The translations under genes were made by a program, and so were the position numbers. Of a stretch of 64,000 nucleotides of DNA, positions 24,342-34,336 are shown piece by piece. The stretch is from NCBI GenBank assembly GCA_044508625.1, contig JBIQHJ010000012.1, positions 9,162-73,161 of the forward strand, written 5' to 3'. The notes beneath the pieces were generated by a model. The model ran no database searches, was not told the DNA's origin, and saw only the letters and a program-made list of their open reading frames with translations. The first letter of the stretch is position 1, and every line of letters starts with the position of its first letter. This DNA comes from Castellaniella sp044508625. GTDB lineage: Bacteria; Pseudomonadota; Gammaproteobacteria; Burkholderiales; Burkholderiaceae_B.

Positions 24342-24415
24342 TGGAGGCGCAAGCCGGAATCGAACCGACGTACACGGATTTGCAGTCCGCTGCATCACCA
24401 CTCTGCCATTGCGCC
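24342..24415 (-). tRNA. tRNA-Cys (GCA)
   Basis: 74 bases including an encoded CCA. Read on the minus strand, it starts GGCGCAATGG, has anticodon GCA in CTGCAAA, the T-arm GGTTCGATTCC and an acceptor ending GCGCC-T-CCA. The acceptor arm GGCGCAA/TTGCGCC pairs fully. An intrinsic terminator follows, and a toxin-antitoxin-like pair begins right after it. Confidence 0.95.
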
Positions 24416-24461
24416 GGTGTGCGTGTGGCCCGTAGGGGGCACGACACCAGAAAGCCTGCCA

Positions 24462-25361
24462 TTATACGGGATTCCGCGACTGCGTGCCGAGGTAGGTGCC
24501 GACCATGACCGCGGCGAGGCCCACCAGGTGGTTCCAGCCCAGGCGTTCGCCGAGCAGGAGGGCTGCGAAGACCGCGCCGAAGACCGGCACCCAGTACAGG
24601 AACATGGCGGCGCGGGCGACGCCGATGCGGGCGATGGCGTTGTTCCAGATGAGGTTGACGATGGCGGTCGAGACGGCGCCCGAGAATACGATGAGGAACC
24701 AGAGCCAGGCGCTGCCCGGCAGGGCGCCGCCGTATCCGGGGCCCCAGAGGCCGGCGTGGACGATCAGCATCAGCGCGCCCATGATGTAGATGATGCCGCT
24801 GATCGACAGGGCGTCGAGGCGGCGGGCGATGCCCTGGATGAGGGCGCCGCCGCAAGAGAAGCTGAACACGCCGGCCACCACGAGGAGGTCGCCGACTCCC
24901 ATCACGGCGAGCTGGGCCCCGCTGTGGCCGAGGATGATGATGGCCACCCCGCCAAAGCCCAGCAGCACGCCGAACAGGCGCAGGGGCCCCAGCCGCTCGC
25001 GGAAGGCGAGGGCGGCGAGGATGGCCGAGACCAGCGGGCCGAGCGCCATGATGAGGGCGCCGTTGGTGGCGCTGGTGCGCACCATGCCTTCGGTGAAGAG
25101 GATCTGGTTCATGTAGACCATGAGGAAGGCGCAGGCGGCGAGGCCGAGCCACTGGCGGCGGTCGAGGCGGGCCAGGGCGGGGCGCCGGGCGAACCAGATG
25201 GCGATGAGCGTCGTGCTGGCGACCAGCATGCGCAGCATGGCGATGGTGGTCGGGTCGAGGCTGCCGGTGAGCTGCTTGACGATGGTGACGTTCAGCCCCC
25301 AGATCGCCATGGAGGCGAGCAGGATGGCCTGGACGGCGATCGGGCCCCGCATGCTGATCAT
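24462..25361 (-). CDS. EamA/DMT-family transporter
   Basis: 299-residue drug/metabolite-type transporter with ten hydrophobic segments in two EamA halves, opening with AILLASMAIWGLNVTIVKQL. These proteins usually export amino acids or small metabolites. The start overlaps the stop of the upstream MFS gene (ATGA), so the two are coupled. It is the last gene of a long leftward run that starts at 36895. The substrate is not readable from sequence. Confidence 0.88.
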   Translation of the reverse strand: MISMRGPIAVQAILLASMAIWGLNVTIVKQLTGSLDPTTIAMLRMLVASTTLIAIWFARRPALARLDRRQWLGLAACAFLMVYMNQILFTEGMVRTSATNGALIMALGPLVSAILAALAFRERLGPLRLFGVLLGFGGVAIIILGHSGAQLAVMGVGDLLVVAGVFSFSCGGALIQGIARRLDALSISGIIYIMGALMLIVHAGLWGPGYGGALPGSAWLWFLIVFSGAVSTAIVNLIWNNAIARIGVARAAMFLYWVPVFGAVFAALLLGERLGWNHLVGLAAVMVGTYLGTQSRNPV

Positions 25362-26599
25362 GGCGCGGCGTCCTCACGCGATGCATGCGCCTGGAAGCGC
25401 CGGCCGGCGACGAGGGACAGTATCAGCAGCCCCGTGCCGGAGGCGGCGAAGATCAGGGTGTCCTGGAGGTGGTCGGCGATCCAGGAGGCCGCCAGCACGC
25501 CCACCGACTGGCCGAGGAACAGGACGCAGGCGAACAGCGCCATGGCGGCGCCGCGCGCCGCGGGCGCCATCTGGGTGGCGTTGGTCTGGAGGGTGTTGTG
25601 CAGGCAATAGAAGCCGAAGCCCGAGAGCGCACAGGCCACCGGGGTCCAGGCGAGCGCGGGGACGTAGGCGAAGGACACGAGCCCCAGGCACAGCAGGGCG
25701 CCTCCGAGGCGCGCCAGCCCCGATTCGCCGATGCGGCGCAGCAGGCGCCCGGCCACCCGCGTGTAGAGGAATCCGCCGGCCCCGTAGAATGCCGCGATGC
25801 CGCCGGCCATCGAGAGCGAGACCGTGTGGTGGCGCTGGAGCAGGCTGGGCATGAAGGCGAGGGCGCCGAAGGCGAACGCCCCCTCGATGGCGGTGACGGC
25901 GAGGATCCAGCGGGCGGTGGGCAGCGCCAGGATCCCGAGCAGCGCGGGGCGCCCCTTGCGGGCGGCCGGGGCGGGGGGCGCGTCGCCCCGGGCGGCGCGC
26001 AGCAGCAGGCCGCCGGCCACGAGGAACAGCGCCGCGATCAGGGCGAAGGCCGGCCGCCAGCCGACCCATTCGGCGATCAGCCCGCTCAGCCATTGTCCGG
26101 CGAGCATGCCCGTGACCCCCGAACTGACCAGCCGCGCCAGGGCCACCTGGCGCTCGCCGTAGGACACGTTGTCGCCCACCCAGGCCATGGCCACGGGAAA
26201 GATCCCCGCCGCGAAGGCGCCCGAGACGATGCGCGCCGCCACCAGCCAGTCCAGGCTGGGGGAGAAAAAGGCGATGCCGTTGCCGATCACGCAGGCGAGC
26301 GCGCACAGGGCGATGACGCGCAGCTTGCCGTAGCGGTCGCCCAGGGGGCCGAAGCAGAGCTGGAACACGCCGTAGGCGACCGCGAAGACGAAGATCACCC
26401 GGGCGGCCTGGCCCACCGTGACCGAGAATTCGTCGGCGAGGGCGGGCAAGAGGGTGTCGCAGGCCCGCATCGAGCCGATGCTGGCGAAACAGCAGGCCCC
26501 CAGCAGCCAGGCGATGGATGCCTGGGATCCGGGGGCCGCGGAGGGGCGGTCGGCTGGGGTGTCGATGCTGTCTTTCCGGTAAACGCTGGGGCCTGTCAC
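25358..26599 (-). CDS. MFS transporter
   Basis: About 413 residues and twelve hydrophobic segments. The MFS loop motif is FGPLGDRYGKLRVIALC between helices 2 and 3. No ATG lies near the N-terminus; GTG at 26599 (VTGPSVYRK) is the most reasonable start, with TTG at 26626 as alternative. It resembles the DHA1-type drug or metabolite efflux group. It starts 39 bases after the EthD-domain gene and overlaps the EamA gene by four bases, so two exporters close this operon. A TATATA-rich stretch before the start could be a secondary promoter. Confidence 0.85.
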   Translation of the reverse strand: MTGPSVYRKDSIDTPADRPSAAPGSQASIAWLLGACCFASIGSMRACDTLLPALADEFSVTVGQAARVIFVFAVAYGVFQLCFGPLGDRYGKLRVIALCALACVIGNGIAFFSPSLDWLVAARIVSGAFAAGIFPVAMAWVGDNVSYGERQVALARLVSSGVTGMLAGQWLSGLIAEWVGWRPAFALIAALFLVAGGLLLRAARGDAPPAPAARKGRPALLGILALPTARWILAVTAIEGAFAFGALAFMPSLLQRHHTVSLSMAGGIAAFYGAGGFLYTRVAGRLLRRIGESGLARLGGALLCLGLVSFAYVPALAWTPVACALSGFGFYCLHNTLQTNATQMAPAARGAAMALFACVLFLGQSVGVLAASWIADHLQDTLIFAASGTGLLILSLVAGRRFQAHASREDAAP

Positions 26600-26638
26600 A
26601 CTATATAAGAAAAAACGGCGGCCCAAACCGGCTGACCC

Positions 26639-27337
26639 CTAAAGGATCCTGCGCTCGCTCACGACGAAGGCGGTGATTTCCTCGAGGAAAGTCCTCGCAT
26701 GCGCCATGGTCGTGCGCCCGGCCGGCGAGGCGAAAGCCTCTTGCAGCGTGCCGGTGTCCTCGAACCAGAGTTCGACGATACCATCGATCGGCAGTTCCGG
26801 GTAATCGCAGGGGCGGCCTTTCACGCGCTCGCGGGCCGTGACCACGTTCTGCCGGTAGCCGCCGATGCCGGGCATTTTCCGGACGTATTCGCCGTGGACG
26901 ATCCATTCGCGGCGAAAGTCCTCCTCGCTCAGCCCGGGCAGGCGCTTGAGGGTCGAGAGGCGCTTGAGCAGGCGGGCGCGCGTGCCTGGCTCGGGGACCG
27001 GGACAACCACCCGCTGGCGCGCGGCGACGATGTGCAGCTCGCCGATGAAGCGCGCCTCGTCCTCGACCAGCGCCCGGGCCGGCGGACCGCCGCCGAAAAC
27101 TTGCCCGGCCTGCGCCGCCTCGTCGAACCAGAGCTGCGAGATCCCATCGAAGTCCCAGGGGCCGCGCTTGAAGTCGATGCCGCGCTGCAGGCGGTCGGTG
27201 ACGAGGTTCTGCCAGTATTCGCGCAGGCCCGGCAGGCGCGCGGCCAGCGGGCCGTGGGTGTCCAGCCAGTGGCTGTCGAAGGCTTCGAGGCTCAGCGCCG
27301 GGTTCCGGCGGAACAGGCCCATGCGGACGTCGCTCAT
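26639..27337 (-). CDS. Protein with two EthD-like domains
   Basis: 232 residues made of two ferredoxin-like (dimeric alpha/beta barrel) halves. Each has the EthD style of FRRNPALSLEAFDSHWLDTHGPLAARLPGLREYWQN in the first half, and LPGLSEEDFRREWIVHGEYVRKMPGIGGYRQN in the second, and each ends with an ELWF or QLWF strand. EthD proteins accompany oxygenases and aromatic or ether catabolism; the biochemical role is unclear. AGGAGA precedes the start, and the ATG overlaps the stop of the Old Yellow Enzyme gene, so it is co-translated with it. Confidence 0.85.
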   Translation of the reverse strand: MSDVRMGLFRRNPALSLEAFDSHWLDTHGPLAARLPGLREYWQNLVTDRLQRGIDFKRGPWDFDGISQLWFDEAAQAGQVFGGGPPARALVEDEARFIGELHIVAARQRVVVPVPEPGTRARLLKRLSTLKRLPGLSEEDFRREWIVHGEYVRKMPGIGGYRQNVVTARERVKGRPCDYPELPIDGIVELWFEDTGTLQEAFASPAGRTTMAHARTFLEEITAFVVSERRIL

Positions 27338-28518
27338 GAGGTCTCCTGTGGGGTGGGTGCGGGCCGGCCCGCCTGGGCGGCGCGCGCCGCGGCGAGGCCG
27401 GGCGCGCGCTTGGCGAGCCAGATGCCGTGGCGCTTGGGCCAGCGCGCGAAGACCGGGTCGATGCCGAGCTCGGCGGCGGCGTGGTGGGGCCAGTAGGGGT
27501 CGTACAGCGCCTCGCGCCCGAGGGCGACGAGGTCGGCGCGGCCCTGGGCCAGGATGTCCTCGGCCTGGCGGGCGTCCACGATCATGCCCACGGCCTGCGT
27601 CCGCACGCCCGCGGCGCGGCGGATGCGTTCCGAGAACGGCACCTGGAAGCCCAGTCCGCGCGGCACGGGCAGTGCGCGCGTCTCCTCGGTGAGGCCGCCC
27701 GACGAGCAGTCGACGACGTCGACGCCGCGTTCGGCGAGCGCGCGTGCGAGCATCACCGAATCCTCGAGGCTCCAGCCGCCGACGGCGCCGTCGACCGCCG
27801 AGATCCGGCAGAACAGCGGCTTGTGGGCGGGCCAGGCGGCGCGCACGCCGGCGGCGACGTCCAGGGCGAGGCGCATGCGGTTTTCCAGCGAACCGCCCCA
27901 GGCGTCCTCGCGGCGGTTCGAGATCGGCGACAGGAAGCTCGCCACCAGGTAGCCGTGGCCGAAATGCAGCTCGAGGGCGTCGAAGCCCGCGCGCTCGGCG
28001 CGCAGGGCGGCCTCCACGTGGAGGCGGACGATGTCGGCGATCTCGGCGGCCGCCAGGGCGTGCGGCGTCGTCCATCCGGGGCCGGCGGGCCGCGCGCTCG
28101 GACCCAGGCGCTGGATGGGTTCGGCGGCGGCGGCCATCCCGGCCTCGCCCAGGGCGGCGCCGCCTTCCCACAGGGGCTGGCTGCCGGCCTTGCGGCCGGC
28201 ATGCGCAAGCTGCACGCCGATGCGCCCGCCGTTCTCGTGGATGAAGTCCACCACCTCGCGCAGCGGCGCGACCTGGCTGTCCTTCCACAGGCCCAGGTCG
28301 GCGATGCCGATGCGGCCGCGCGGATCGACCGCCGTGCTTTCGGTGAAGATCAGCCCCGCGCCGCCCAGCGCGAACTTGCCCAGGTGGACGAGGTGCCAGG
28401 GCGTGGCGTGCCCGTCCCGCGCCGCGTGCTGGCACATGGGCGAGATGACGATGCGGTTGGGCAGGGTCAGTTCCCTGAGCCGCAGCGGCTGGAACAGCAG
28501 CGGGGAGGCGGATGTCAT
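27334..28518 (-). CDS. Old Yellow Enzyme-family NADH:flavin oxidoreductase
   Basis: 394 residues, start MTSASPLLFQPLRL. FMN TIM-barrel of the YqjM/NamA type: NRIVISPMCQHAA at the flavin site, VQLAHAGRKAG with the catalytic His, DALELHFGHGYLVASFLSP with the N/H-x-x-H-style ligand pair, and GREALYDPYW near the C-terminus. It reduces activated C=C bonds of enones or dienoyl compounds. In HGHGYL relatives have HAAHGYL, so the substrate pocket is slightly altered. Position between a metallo-beta-lactamase protein and an EthD protein suggests a ring-compound catabolic pathway. Confidence 0.9.
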   Translation of the reverse strand: MTSASPLLFQPLRLRELTLPNRIVISPMCQHAARDGHATPWHLVHLGKFALGGAGLIFTESTAVDPRGRIGIADLGLWKDSQVAPLREVVDFIHENGGRIGVQLAHAGRKAGSQPLWEGGAALGEAGMAAAAEPIQRLGPSARPAGPGWTTPHALAAAEIADIVRLHVEAALRAERAGFDALELHFGHGYLVASFLSPISNRREDAWGGSLENRMRLALDVAAGVRAAWPAHKPLFCRISAVDGAVGGWSLEDSVMLARALAERGVDVVDCSSGGLTEETRALPVPRGLGFQVPFSERIRRAAGVRTQAVGMIVDARQAEDILAQGRADLVALGREALYDPYWPHHAAAELGIDPVFARWPKRHGIWLAKRAPGLAAARAAQAGRPAPTPQETS

Positions 28519-28532
28519 GCCCTGGATCCCCC

Positions 28533-29507
28533 TCAGCCTTCGAGGGCCTTCCACATGGCGACGTCGCGCTCGGCGGTCCAGATGCGCGGGTCGGGGTATT
28601 GGGTGAGCTCGTCGTAGCAGCGGGTGACGTCGAAGGGCATGCAATGGTCGAAGATCACCCAGTGGCCGTATTTCGGCTGCAGGCGGGCGTAGGTTTCCTT
28701 GTAGACGGTGTTGAGGTCCTTGCCGGCCTGCACGCCCTCGGACACGCAGCGGCGGACGTCGATGATGAAATCGCGCGTGCCCGCCAGGCCCTTGGCGACG
28801 TCCTCGGGCGTGAGCAGCGCGGCGCCGCGGCCGGGGACCAGGGCCTTGGGCTCGAGGGCCGCGAGATTGTCGAGGGTCTGCGGCCAGTCCTTGAAATAGG
28901 CGTCACCGGCGTAGGGCGTGGCATCGAACTCGACCAGGTCGCCCGAGAACAGGGTGCGCTCGCGCGGCAGCCAGACGACGGTGTCGCCCTTGGTATGGCC
29001 GCGTCCGAGCTGCAGGAGCTGGACCTCCAGGCCGCCCATCCAGAGGGTCATCCTGCCGGTGAAGGCCATGGTGGGCCAGGTCAGGCCGGGCGGCACGGTC
29101 TCCACCTTGCGGAACAGGCGCGGGAAGCGGCCGATCTCGCTCGCCTTGTCCTGCTCGCCGCGCTCGGCGATCAGCTCATGGGTGTCCTGGCTGGCGATGA
29201 TCTCCTGCAGGCCCTCGCCGCGGTAGGCCGAGGCGCCCAGCACGCGCACCGCGTGGTAGTGGGTGAGCACCAGGTAGCGGATCGGCTTGTCGGTGATGGC
29301 GCGCACGCGGCGGATCACGTCGGCGGACATGGCCGGCGTGGCCTGCGCATCTGCGATCAGGACCGAGTCCTCGCCGATCACGATGCCGGTGTTCGGGTCG
29401 CCCTCGGCGGTGTAGGCCCAGGCGTGTTCCGAGATCTGGCTGAAGGTGACCTTCTTTTCCTCCAGGTCGGCCTGGCTGGCGAAGGTCTTGGTGCTGGCTT
29501 GTGTCAT
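28533..29507 (-). CDS. Metallo-beta-lactamase-fold protein with altered metal motif
   Basis: 324 residues. The usual H-x-H-x-D-H motif reads HYHAVRV (LTHYHAVRVLGASAY, about residues 83-97), so the third and fourth metal ligands (Asp and His) are missing, while later ligands look retained (GRGHTKGDTVVWLP, FSGDLVEFDATPYAGD). This may be a coherent subfamily using one metal or another chemistry. It lies 36 bases after the ABC ATPase gene and before the Old Yellow Enzyme gene. Function unknown; loss of activity cannot be excluded. Confidence 0.82.
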   Translation of the reverse strand: MTQASTKTFASQADLEEKKVTFSQISEHAWAYTAEGDPNTGIVIGEDSVLIADAQATPAMSADVIRRVRAITDKPIRYLVLTHYHAVRVLGASAYRGEGLQEIIASQDTHELIAERGEQDKASEIGRFPRLFRKVETVPPGLTWPTMAFTGRMTLWMGGLEVQLLQLGRGHTKGDTVVWLPRERTLFSGDLVEFDATPYAGDAYFKDWPQTLDNLAALEPKALVPGRGAALLTPEDVAKGLAGTRDFIIDVRRCVSEGVQAGKDLNTVYKETYARLQPKYGHWVIFDHCMPFDVTRCYDELTQYPDPRIWTAERDVAMWKALEG

Positions 29508-29543
29508 GGCGGATGTCCTTGCTTGAAAAAAAGGGTGGCGCGG

Positions 29544-30254
<711 letters not shown>

Positions 30255-30277
30255 TCGTGTCTTCCTTTCGTCCGGGC

Positions 30278-32059
30278 TCAGGCCGTCGCGGGCCGCGCCG
30301 CATCGTCGGCGTCGACGCCCAGGTAGGCCTCGATGACGCGCGGGTCGGCCTGCACCTCGGCGGGCCGGCCCTCGGCGATCTTGATGCCGTAGTCCAGGAC
30401 GATGACGTGGTCCGAGATCGACATGACCAGGTCCATGTGGTGCTCGACCATGAAGATCGTCACCCCGCACTTCACGATGCGCAGCAGCAGCTCGCCCAGC
30501 TCCGCGGTCTCTTGCGGATTGAGGCCGGCGGCCGGCTCGTCGAGCAGCAGGAGCTGGGGCTCGCTCGCCAGGGCGCGCGCGAGCTCGACGCGGCGCTGCA
30601 AGCCGTAGGGCAGGCTGCCGGCGGGCTGGTGCGCGAGGGCGGCCAGGCCCACCAGGTCCAGGATCTGCAGCACGCGGTCGCGTGTGATCGCCTCCTGGCG
30701 CAGCGCGCCCGGCAGGCCCAGCAGCGACGGGAAAAAGCCGTTGCTCATGCGCGTGTGGCGGCCCAGCAGGACGTTGTCCAGCACCGAGAGCTCCGAGAAC
30801 AGCCGCAGGTTCTGGAAGCTGCGTCCCATGCCCATGCGGCAGATCGCGTGCATGGGACGCGCCGAGACGTCCTGGCCGAGGAAGGTGATGCGGCCCGCGC
30901 TGGGCGCGATGACGCCGCTCAGCATGTTGATCATGGTGCTCTTGCCGGCGCCATTGGGGCCGATCAGCGCGTGGATGTGGCCGCGCTGCAGGACGAAGGA
31001 CACGTCCTGGGCCGGCCTGACGCCGCCGAAGGACTTGTCCACGTGGCTGACCTCGAGCAGCTCGCCCTCGGCCTGGGGGCCGATCCGCCGCGGGGGCAGG
31101 CGCTGGGCGGAGGACTCGAGCGGGGCCGGCGCGCGCCGGAACCACTTGGCGAACAGGCCCGTGATCCCGCGCGGCATGGCGTACAGCGCAAAGAGCAGCA
31201 GGAACCCATACAGGAAATGCTGCACCGGCGGCCAGCGCGCGAGCAGGGCGTCGACCAGGGTCAGGATGACCGCGCCGACCAGGGGGCCGTAGGTCGAGCC
31301 GGCGCCGCCGAACAGCACCAGCAGCAGGATGAAGATCGAGAGCTGGAAATTGATGAAGTCCGAGTTGATGTACTGGTTCTGCTGGGCGACGAGCGCACCC
31401 GCGATGCCGCAGGTCACGGCGGCGACGACGAAGGCGATCACCTTGGCGCGGTAGACCCGCACGCCCACCGAGGAGGAGGCGATCTCGTCGGCCTGCAGCG
31501 AGAGCAGGGCGCGCCCGAAGCGCCCGTGCAGCAGGTTGCGCAGCAGGACGTGGGTGAGCGCGCACAGGACGATCGCGAACCAGACCCACTGCAGGGTGTC
31601 CAGCGGCGCGTCGTTGATGGTGAGCGGCCGGATGCCGAAGATCCCCTGCGCGCCGCCGAAGACCTCGATCCATTCGGCCACGAGCTTTTCGACGACGATG
31701 CCGAAGGCCAGGGTGACCATGGCGAGGTAGGGGCCGCGCACGCGCAGCGAGGGCAGGGCGATCAGCACCCCGCACAGGCCCGAGATCACGGCCGCGCAGG
31801 CCAGGGCCAGCCAGGGGCTCATGTCGCTGCGCGTGGTCAGCAGGGCGACGGCATAGGCGCCGGCGGCGAACAGCCCCGCCTGGCCCAGCGATTTCTGCCC
31901 CGCGTAGCCCACCAGCACGTTCATGCCGGCCGCGCACAGGTAATAGACGCACATCATGAAGACAATGCGCAGGTAGTAGTCGTTGTCCAGCAGCGAGGTG
32001 GCGCCGATCAGCGCGGCGCAGGTCAGGGCGACGAGGAGGATGTGCCGTGCGCGCGTCAT
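30278..32059 (-). CDS. Fused ABC permease-ATPase (LivM-LivG)
   Basis: 593 residues. Residues 1-300 are a LivM-type permease (GYAGQKSLGQAGLFAAGAYA, then VLFGGAGSTYGPLVGA), and after a linker, residues of about 335-590 are a LivG-type ATPase with Walker A GPNGAGKST (367-375), signature LPYGLQRR and Walker B LLLLDEPAAGLNP. In most importers these are separate proteins. The start at 32059 overlaps the LivH stop as ATGA. The same fusion occurs in the importer at 57169. The fusion seems genuine because the frame is open throughout with no stop or slippery site. Confidence 0.9.
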   Translation of the reverse strand: MTRARHILLVALTCAALIGATSLLDNDYYLRIVFMMCVYYLCAAGMNVLVGYAGQKSLGQAGLFAAGAYAVALLTTRSDMSPWLALACAAVISGLCGVLIALPSLRVRGPYLAMVTLAFGIVVEKLVAEWIEVFGGAQGIFGIRPLTINDAPLDTLQWVWFAIVLCALTHVLLRNLLHGRFGRALLSLQADEIASSSVGVRVYRAKVIAFVVAAVTCGIAGALVAQQNQYINSDFINFQLSIFILLLVLFGGAGSTYGPLVGAVILTLVDALLARWPPVQHFLYGFLLLFALYAMPRGITGLFAKWFRRAPAPLESSAQRLPPRRIGPQAEGELLEVSHVDKSFGGVRPAQDVSFVLQRGHIHALIGPNGAGKSTMINMLSGVIAPSAGRITFLGQDVSARPMHAICRMGMGRSFQNLRLFSELSVLDNVLLGRHTRMSNGFFPSLLGLPGALRQEAITRDRVLQILDLVGLAALAHQPAGSLPYGLQRRVELARALASEPQLLLLDEPAAGLNPQETAELGELLLRIVKCGVTIFMVEHHMDLVMSISDHVIVLDYGIKIAEGRPAEVQADPRVIEAYLGVDADDAARPATA

Positions 32060-32979
32060 ACTTTCTCCACCAGCCGGGTGCCGAACAGGCCCGTCGGGCG
32101 GAAGGCCAGCACGAGGATCACCAGGCCGAAGATCGCCACGTCTCGCCATTGTGCATCCCAGAGATTGACCAGGGATTCGAGCACGCCCAGGGCGAAGCCG
32201 CCGATCACGCAGCCGCGCGGATTGCTCAGGCCGCCGATCATCGCGCCCGAGAATCCCTTCAGGCCCACGGCCAGGCCCATGAACAGCGAGGCCTGCGCGA
32301 TGGGGGCGAGCAGGAAGCCCGAGAGGCCGGCCAGGGCCGAGCTGACCACGAAGGCACCGATCATCACGGCGTTGGTGTTGATGCCCATGAGGCTCGCGAC
32401 GGGGCCGTTGGCCGCCACGGCGCGCATGGCCTTGCCGGCCATGCTGTGGTTCATGATGAAATCGAAGGCGAGCATGACCGCCACCGCCACGGCCAGCATC
32501 AGCAGCTCTTGCGGACGCACGCCGGCGCCCAGGATGCGGATGACCTCGTCGCCCACGGGCGAGGGCACGACCACGGGCTTGGGGCCCCAGATCGCCAGGC
32601 CGATGCTTTGCAGGATCACGCCGAAGCCCAGCGTGCTCATGACCCAGGCCATGCCGGCCTGGCCCGCGAAGGGCCGCACGCCCAGCACGTACAGCACCCA
32701 GCCCAGCGCGCCCATGATCGACAGGGCCGCGAGCAGGGCGAGCAACTGGGCGCCGGCGCCGGGCGCCGCGGTGCTGAAGGTGGTGGAGCTCAGCGGCAGC
32801 CCCAGCGCCAGGAACAGCGCGCTCATGCCGATGAACGCGCCGGCGGAGACGAATTCGCCGTGGGAAAAGTTCAGGGTCTTGGTGGTGGTGAACGTGATGC
32901 TGAACCCTAGGGCGACGAGGGCGTAGGCGCTGCCCACGGCCAGGCCGCTGATGACGGCCTGCAAGAGCGCTTGAGTCAT
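32056..32979 (-). CDS. livH: Branched-chain-type ABC importer permease (LivH type)
   Basis: 307-residue membrane permease with eight or more hydrophobic segments. Family marks are VGSAYALVALGFSITFTTTKTLNFSHGEFV near the start and MIGGLSNPRGCVIGGFALG in the cytoplasmic loop that contacts the ATPase. Partner of the fused permease-ATPase whose start it overlaps. A GGAGGTCC lies just before the ATG. 49 bases after the binding-protein gene. Confidence 0.92.
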   Translation of the reverse strand: MTQALLQAVISGLAVGSAYALVALGFSITFTTTKTLNFSHGEFVSAGAFIGMSALFLALGLPLSSTTFSTAAPGAGAQLLALLAALSIMGALGWVLYVLGVRPFAGQAGMAWVMSTLGFGVILQSIGLAIWGPKPVVVPSPVGDEVIRILGAGVRPQELLMLAVAVAVMLAFDFIMNHSMAGKAMRAVAANGPVASLMGINTNAVMIGAFVVSSALAGLSGFLLAPIAQASLFMGLAVGLKGFSGAMIGGLSNPRGCVIGGFALGVLESLVNLWDAQWRDVAIFGLVILVLAFRPTGLFGTRLVEKV

Positions 32980-33028
32980 GTGGACCTCCTGGGTGGCGTG
33001 GGGCGTCCCCGGGGCGCCCCGCGGTTCC

Positions 33029-34225
33029 TCATTGCTTGAAGTCTTCCGGCCGCAGCGACTCGATGATGGCGTCGCTGTAGGGATGCAGCTTGCCGTCCTT
33101 CCAGCGGATCCACACCAGGTCGGCGGCGGTCAGGGCCTCGTGGTTGTCGGCGCTGAAGGGATGGTCGTAGGTCTTGAGCAGGCCCTTGACCGGTTCCTTC
33201 AGGTCCTGGAGCGCCAGGCGCACGGCCGAGCCGTCGGTGTTCCCGGCCTGGCGCACCGCGGCCGCGTACAGCAGGATCGAGTCGTAGCCATGCAGGGCGA
33301 ACGAGAAGGAGCTGGGCGCCTTGAGCTTGTCCTTGACGCGCTCGAACAGCTTGTCCTGCTCGGGCGTGTGCGTGTCGCTGACGGTGCGCATGAAGATCGG
33401 CTTTTCCGCGAGCTCCTTGCCGGCCGCATCGTAGAAAGTGATGTTGTCGGCGGCCCAGGAGGTCAGGGTCAGCGGGAAATAGTTGATCTTTTCCATGCTG
33501 CGCACGAGCTGGGCGATCGGCGTGCCCTGCGCCCAGACGACGATGGTGTCGACGCCCGCCTTGCTCATCTTGCCCAGTTGCGAGGTCATGTCGGTGTCGC
33601 CCACGCCGAAGCTCTCGGTCGCGGCGATGTCGATGCCCTGCAGCTTGGCGATCTCTTTCATGTCCTTCATGCCGCCCTGGCCGTAGCCCGTGGTCTCGGC
33701 CATCAGGCCCACGACCTTGGACTTTTCGTTCTTCTTGACGTAGGCCATCAGGGCGGCGACCTGCTCGCGGTCCACCATCGAGACGCGGAACATGTAGTTG
33801 TCGGCGCCCTTGCCCATGGGCTTGGTGATGTCGGTGCCCGAGCCCACGTTGCCGATGACCGGGATCTTTTTCTGGTTGGCGATGTGCTTCCAGGCCATGG
33901 CGTTGCCCGAGTTGGTCGGGCCGAACACCGCGGCGACCTTTTCATTGTCGATCAGGTCGACCATGTTCTGGATGGACTTGGGCGGGGCCGAGGCGTCGTC
34001 GCGCGTGACCAGCGTGATGGGGCGGCCGAGCAGGCCGCCGGCCGCGTTGATGTCGTCGATCGCGGCCTGCATGCCCAGGACCGCCGCCTGGCCGCTCTGG
34101 GCCGAGGGGGACGCCGAGAGGTCGCCGTTGTAGCCGACCTTGATGGGATCGGCGGCCAGGCTGGGCGCCGCGGCGGCCGCGAGGGCGGCCGAGAGGACGG
34201 CCGCGTAGAGGTGCTTGAGTGTCAT
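33029..34225 (-). CDS. ABC importer solute-binding protein (LivK type)
   Basis: 398 residues starting at MTLKHLYAAVLSAAL after AGGAGA; the signal peptide ends near APSLAAD. Type-I periplasmic fold: IKVGYNGDLSASPSAQSGQAAVLGMQAAIDDINAAGGLLGRP, with FGPTNSGNAMAW at the ligand cleft. It delivers the ligand to the LivH and fused LivM-LivG subunits encoded downstream. 111 bases separate it from the SDR gene upstream, so it may have its own hairpin or processing site there. The ligand is unknown. Confidence 0.92.
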   Translation of the reverse strand: MTLKHLYAAVLSAALAAAAAPSLAADPIKVGYNGDLSASPSAQSGQAAVLGMQAAIDDINAAGGLLGRPITLVTRDDASAPPKSIQNMVDLIDNEKVAAVFGPTNSGNAMAWKHIANQKKIPVIGNVGSGTDITKPMGKGADNYMFRVSMVDREQVAALMAYVKKNEKSKVVGLMAETTGYGQGGMKDMKEIAKLQGIDIAATESFGVGDTDMTSQLGKMSKAGVDTIVVWAQGTPIAQLVRSMEKINYFPLTLTSWAADNITFYDAAGKELAEKPIFMRTVSDTHTPEQDKLFERVKDKLKAPSSFSFALHGYDSILLYAAAVRQAGNTDGSAVRLALQDLKEPVKGLLKTYDHPFSADNHEALTAADLVWIRWKDGKLHPYSDAIIESLRPEDFKQ

Positions 34226-34336
34226 GTCGTCTCCTGTGCTTCTGTGGTGGGCCGGCTGTTGCGCCGGGGTTCTCGGGATGCCCGCGGGCCGGGGGCCGGG
34301 GCGGGCGGTTGCGGGGTCCCGCGCGGCGGGCAAGGC

